The notes beneath the pieces are model-generated. The model was not told the origin of the DNA. It did not search any database and saw only the letters and a program-made list of their open reading frames with translations. Below, piece by piece: positions 18,202-21,037 of a DNA stretch of 21,037 nucleotides (position 1 is its first letter; each line of letters starts with the position of its first letter). The stretch comes from Nemertoderma westbladi (taxonomy: Eukaryota > Xenacoelomorpha > Nemertodermatida > Nemertodermatidae). The stretch is from positions 1 through 21,037 of the forward strand of contig JAUCBJ010006030.1 of assembly GCA_032718475.1 (NCBI GenBank), given 5' to 3'. The translations under genes and the position numbers were made by a program.

Positions 18202-19408
18202 ATTGCCACCGGAGACACGTTGCCACCGGAGACACATTGCCACCGGAGACACGTTGCCACCGGAGACACGTTGCCACCGGAGACACGTTGCCACCGGAGA
18301 CACGTTGCCACCGGAGACACGTTGCCACCGGAGACACGTTGCCACCGGAGACACGTTGCCACCGGAGACACGTTGCCACCGGAGACGCGTTGCCATCGGA
18401 GACACGTTGCCACCGGAGACACGTTGCCACCGGAGACACGTTGCCACCGGAGACACGTTGCCACCGGAGACACATTGCCACCGGAGACACGTTGCCACCG
18501 GAGACACATTGCCACCGGAGACACGTTGCCACCGGAGACACGTTGCCACCGGAGACACGTTGCCACCGGAGTCACATTGCCACCGGAGACACGTTGCCAC
18601 CGGAGACACATTGCCACCGGAGACACGTTGCCACCGGAGACACGTTGCCACCGGAGACACGTTGCCACCGGAGACACGTTGCCACCGGAGACACGTTGCC
18701 ACCGGAGATACGTTGCCACCGGAGACACGTTGCCACCGGAGACACGTTGCCACCGGAGACACGTTGCCACCGGAGACGCGTTGCCACCGGAGACACGTTG
18801 CCACCGGAGACACGTTGCCACCGGAGACACGTTGCCACCGGAGACACGTTGCCACCGGAGACACATTGCCACCGGAGACACGTTGCCACCGGAGACACAT
18901 TGCCACCGGAGACACGTTGCCACCGGAGACACGTTGCCACCGGAGACACGTTGCCACCGGAGTCACATTGCCACCGGAGACACGTTGCCACCGGAGACAC
19001 ATTGCCACCGGAGACACGTTGCCACCGGAGACACATTGCCACCGGAGACACGTTGCCACCGGAGACACGTTGCCACCGGAGACACGTTGCCACCGGAGAC
19101 ACGTTGCCACCGGAGACACATTGCCACCGGAGACACGTTGCCACCGGAGACACGTTGCCACCGGAGACACGTTGCCACCGGAGACACGTTGCCACCGGAG
19201 ACACATTGCCACCGGAGACACGTTGCCACCGGAGACACATTGCCACCGGAGACACGTTGCCACCGGAGACACATTGCCACCGGAGACACGTTGCCACCGG
19301 AGACACATTGCCACCGGAGACACGTTGCCACTGGAGACACGTTGCCACCGGAGACACGTTGCCACCGGAGACACGTTGCCACCGGAGACACGTTGCCACC
19401 GGAGACAC
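18202..19408. repeat. 17-bp minisatellite, 71 copies
   Basis: The unit is GTTGCCACCGGAGACAC; 1207 bp make exactly 71 units without length change. The commonest variant is ATTG for GTTG, which turns ACACG into ACACA, a CpG-to-CpA transition. Rare variants are GTCAC, GATAC, GACGC, CCATCGG and CCACTGG. The unit has no stop codon in any frame on either strand and 17 is not a multiple of three, so all six frames are open across the array. This explains the long arginine/histidine-rich and tryptophan-rich frames. It lies in or beyond the downstream ankyrin intron. Confidence 0.98.
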
Positions 19409-19608
19409 CGGTTCAAACCTAGAAACTGAAGAACTAGATAGTTTGTTCATCCAAAGTGCGGTTTAATTATTTATTTATTAAATCTACGAATGTTAAAACA
19501 TTAAAAGATTCTATTTGTTTGCATCACTCGCCATTGTGGTACTTTCGTTGTCGATATATAGAGATTTGACCGAAGGCTTATAAATGCAGCTGAGCCTCTA
19601 TGATGGGG

Positions 19609-19878
19609 TCAGCCATACATTGCTACCCCCCCCCCCCCCCCCCCTTTCAAAATATTCATAACTTTATGAAATTTATTTTCCATTGTCTGTTTTATATTTA
19701 ATATATCACGCTCATCTCTCTTTTTCTTTTCATCTTCACTAAAAATATTTTCGGATTTTTTAAATTTTTTTGGTAACGGAGCCATTATTTTTTCCTTTCT
19801 ATGTGTTTCCATATGACGAGATAAATTGTCTTGTCTCATTTCTTTATGACAAACCAAACAACTTTCATGTCTATGCAT
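19609..19878 (-). CDS. Small C2H2 zinc-finger ORF, probable mobile-element remnant
   Basis: An ATG at 19878, with TATATA just upstream, opens a frame with one zinc finger, CLVCHKEMRQDNLSRHMETH (C-x2-C-x11-H-x3-H). A basic, lysine-rich segment follows (RKEKIMAPLPKKFKKS), then a charged helical stretch (EDEKKKRDERDILNIKQT). It is very rich in AAA/GAA codons, unlike the SARM1 and ankyrin exons. The frame runs into a 19-base poly-G run (C at 19626-19644) where real coding probably ends; the last residues GGGGGGVAMYG are artefactual. Single short fingers of this DNL-RH type occur, as I recall, in proteins of large DNA transposons or virus-like elements, but I cannot assign it. Function is unknown. 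Confidence 0.5.
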   Translation of the reverse strand: MHRHESCLVCHKEMRQDNLSRHMETHRKEKIMAPLPKKFKKSENIFSEDEKKKRDERDILNIKQTMENKFHKVMNILKGGGGGGVAMYG

Positions 19879-19879
19879 T

Positions 19880-20280
19880 ATATAGCAATGTCAATTGATA
19901 ATATAGAATTTAGCTAAAGCTAAATGATTTTACAAAATTTTAAATAAATAAAACTTTTATGAAAATTTTTTATGAAATAGAAGATAGAGCGATATAAGTG
20001 TTACAAAATAAATTGAAAAATTGAACTGTAGTATTTTACTATATATATTGCTTGCATAGTTACTGCGATTCAAATTACTGAATTCTTCAACTCCTTATGC
20101 TGCCTTACTCAATGTTAAATAATTTACTGTTCTAGAATATCAATTACGTAACTAGAGAGTCGCTTAACCACCTAAACCAATATTGGGTAGGATTTTGTTC
20201 AAATTGCGTGCAAACCCTTTCTACGTCGATGCTCTTTCAATACATGTAATACAATTTAAGAAATTCCTCCAAAAATATTT
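19880..20280. other. AT-rich non-coding stretch
   Basis: It contains a perfect palindrome ATTTAGCT-AA-AGCTAAAT near 19908-19925, upstream of the zinc-finger ORF on its strand. No gene was seen in the rest. Confidence 0.5.
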
Positions 20281-20288
20281 TTATTATT

Positions 20289-20421
20289 AAATTGTTACTT
20301 TTTCGCTCGAAAATTGTACCCCAAAATCGGGAGAAAAAGGTTACCTTTTTTCCCTAGGGAAAAACGTATCCCATAGGATTGCATTGATTTTACTTTTTTT
20401 TCCTGGCGAAAAAAGTAACTG
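20289..20421. repeat. Nested inverted repeats, MITE-like
   Basis: The outer arms are GTTACTTTTTCGC (about 20292) and GCGAAAAAAGTAAC (about 20406). Inside lies a second near-perfect palindrome, GGGAGAAAAAGGT followed by TACCTTTTTTCCC (about 20330-20354), and then CCCTAGGG. The whole could fold as a cruciform. No protein is encoded. Confidence 0.6.
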
Positions 20422-20689
20422 GTAATAGGTGGCCGCGAGATGAAAGATATTTCACTGATAAATTATTAATTCAATATTATAATAACGTTGCGTCCGAAAT
20501 CCCCGTGAATGTATTGTTTCCATCGGCGGGAAAGCTCTCTTGGGAATCGAGTTGTCTGTCTTTAGTATTCAGTAACCGTAGCTTCACGTCGTCTCCTCAA
20601 GGTACTTATTTTATGAAGCAGAGGATACTGGAGGGGAGGGGGGGGGGGGGTTTGGACTTGTCCATGGAATAGTGATATAACAAGACAGG

Positions 20690-20830
20690 CAACCGCTCCC
20701 TCAACACTAGCGCACTTGGAATTGGGACGGAAGTTATGCTTAAATATGCTACATAGGGGGCGTTCATTCATGTCACGCAAGCTCGAACCCACCCTCTCCC
20801 CTCTGTACCATTTGTAAATTTCCATAAGTA
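20690..20830 (-). repeat. Possible dispersed-element fragment
   Basis: On the minus strand it reads ATGGTACAGAGGGGAGAGGG, then GCGTGACATGAATGAACGCC, then CCCTATGT. I recall similar wording (a GTCACGC-type word beside a purine-rich G run and an ATGAATG word) from dispersed repeats in arthropod genomes. A minus frame (20562-20825) reads through it and an adjacent 13-G run and shows no domain. Confidence 0.35.
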
Positions 20831-20929
20831 CGTGTGTGCCATAGTCACTGCGGGTAAGGTTATACAGTTATAGAGCGATCAGTGAGAAAAAATGTAATAA
20901 GAACTGTGCGAAAGGGGAGGGGGTGGGGA

Positions 20930-21037
20930 AACTAGACGCAAAACCCGCCTTGACGAATTAATATCCCGCCTCAATGTTAATTCTCAATTTAGGGAAAGGA
21001 GCAGGTTACAGTGGCACGTAATTTTATCCAAAACAAT
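20930..21037 (+). repeat. Dispersed repeat family, copy C (cut by the window end)
   Basis: It matches copy A over GACGCAAA-CCC, CAATGT-AA, CAATTTAG-GAAAGGAGCAGG and TTACAGTGGCACGT, ending CCAAAACAAT, in the same order and orientation. Confidence 0.8.

Noticed and set aside
18202-19408. CRISPR array
   Set aside because: Units are contiguous with no unique spacers, and the context is animal DNA.
18064-19466. Long His/Arg-rich and Trp/Gly-rich ORFs on both strands
   Set aside because: The 17-bp unit lacks stops in all six frames; the frames are a by-product.
20562-20825. 87-aa minus-strand ORF
   Set aside because: It spans a poly-G run and repeat-like sequence, without domain.

Overview
The window is nuclear DNA from an animal, most probably an invertebrate and perhaps an arthropod. 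It has GT-AG introns, a non-LTR retrotransposon, SINE/MITE-like elements, AT-rich intergenic DNA, three large minisatellites and many long poly-G/poly-C runs. The arthropod leaning rests on a fly-like SARM TIR domain and a mod(mdg4)-like FLYWCH finger. It is an inference, not a taxonomic proof.

Three genes can be supported. (1) Bases 2-1921 (+) hold the 3' part of a SARM1 orthologue (ARM repeats, two SAM domains, TIR NADase) in one uninterrupted reading frame. (2) On the minus strand, three exons (12950-13073, 11628-11884, 10672-11273) join in phase and encode a FLYWCH zinc finger, an AT-hook and a C-terminal coiled coil. This gene is spliced and its key half-domain lies outside any long ORF. 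A fourth, upstream exon (13244-13478) is tentative. (3) On the plus strand, two exons (15799-15964 and 17383-17611) encode the ZU5/UPA junction of an ankyrin, split by a phase-2 intron. No other ankyrin exon was recognised. SARM1 lies upstream of these exons on the same strand, so SARM1 and the FLYWCH gene may both be nested inside a large ankyrin intron.

Repeats dominate the rest. A G-rich ~42-bp minisatellite (1837-2718) starts inside the last conserved SARM1 codons. A 419-bp-arm palindromic element (3538-5874) carries a 5'-truncated LINE with an intact RT frame, inserted exactly at the palindrome apex. A 38-bp polypyrimidine array of about 103 copies (6789-10710) with higher-order structure runs into the last FLYWCH exon. 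A 71-copy 17-bp array (18202-19408), open in all six frames, lies downstream of the ankyrin exon. Smaller items are a poly-G-looped MITE in a FLYWCH intron (11947-12229), a 52-bp triplication (14443-14602), two related SINE-like copies, a three-copy dispersed repeat, and a small C2H2 zinc-finger ORF of probable mobile-element origin (minus strand, 19609-19878).

The main new themes are these. Two minisatellites appear to have been born from the 3' coding ends of genes (SARM1 and the FLYWCH gene). A LINE is inserted at the centre of a palindrome. A multi-exon FLYWCH/AT-hook gene is hidden among repeats. The 1183-aa and similar long ORFs in the arrays are repeat artefacts, not proteins.
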